A DNA stretch of 14,225 bases from Candidatus Aminicenantota bacterium (GTDB lineage: Bacteria > Acidobacteriota > Aminicenantia > Aminicenantales > UBA8522), in the NCBI GenBank assembly GCA_003524335.1, contig DQHV01000269.1, positions 1,500-15,724 on the forward strand. The letters are read 5' to 3'. Both the position numbers and the translations under genes were made by a program. The notes under the pieces are model-generated. The model worked only from the letters and a program-made list of their open reading frames with translations. It did not search any database and was not told where the DNA came from. Shown in pieces: positions 14,216-14,225 of this stretch (the first letter of the stretch is position 1; every line of letters starts with the position of its first letter).

Positions 14216-14225
14216 AAAGATGGGG

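Noticed and set aside
14220..14225. Start of a further gene at the window edge (ATGGGG)
   Set aside because: Only two codons are visible and there is no clear ribosome site, so it cannot be supported.

Overview
The window is a gene-dense, high-G+C bacterial chromosome segment. It has short spacers, several ATGA or TGATG stop-start overlaps, and no RNA gene, IS element, CRISPR array or clear sign of recent transfer. The gene families and the style of the ECF sigma promoter suggest an uncultivated anaerobe of the Acidobacteriota/Aminicenantota type. That assignment is an inference from general resemblance and cannot be settled from the sequence alone.

Left part (1-5158, + strand): the C-terminal part of a protein-L-isoaspartate O-methyltransferase, then a tightly packed run of three genes: a phosphohexomutase, a small FtsB/DivIC-type membrane protein and a 971-residue UvrD-like helicase fused to an Fe-S RecB/Cas4-type nuclease. 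Facing them on the - strand (5169-6881) is a long-form SppA signal peptide peptidase.

Middle part (7080-10199, + strand): a single-domain RRM RNA-binding protein, then an apparent envelope-stress cassette. The cassette starts at an ECF-type promoter (about 7518-7543). It encodes an ECF sigma factor, a zinc-finger transmembrane anti-sigma factor, an exported TPR/HEAT-like protein and a small exported protein. The last two share a C-terminal domain of roughly 75 residues, visible by eye, suggesting a paired extracytoplasmic output or sensing module. A hairpin terminator (10244-10280) closes the unit.

Right part (10285-14215, + strand): a strong sigma-70-like promoter (TTGACA-N17-AATAAT) drives four genes. 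They are a SucC-like ATP-grasp acyl-CoA synthetase subunit carrying a C-terminal domain with eight cysteines for two [4Fe-4S] clusters, a SucD-like subunit with the phospho-histidine, a short citrate-synthase-fold protein of citryl-CoA lyase size with all catalytic residues, and an HD-domain hydrolase overlapping it by 4 nt. Synthetase plus lyase matches the two-step citrate cleavage route (citrate to citryl-CoA to acetyl-CoA plus oxaloacetate) known from Hydrogenobacter. The fused ferredoxin domain and the HD partner are not part of that known pair, and they make this the most interesting system in the window.
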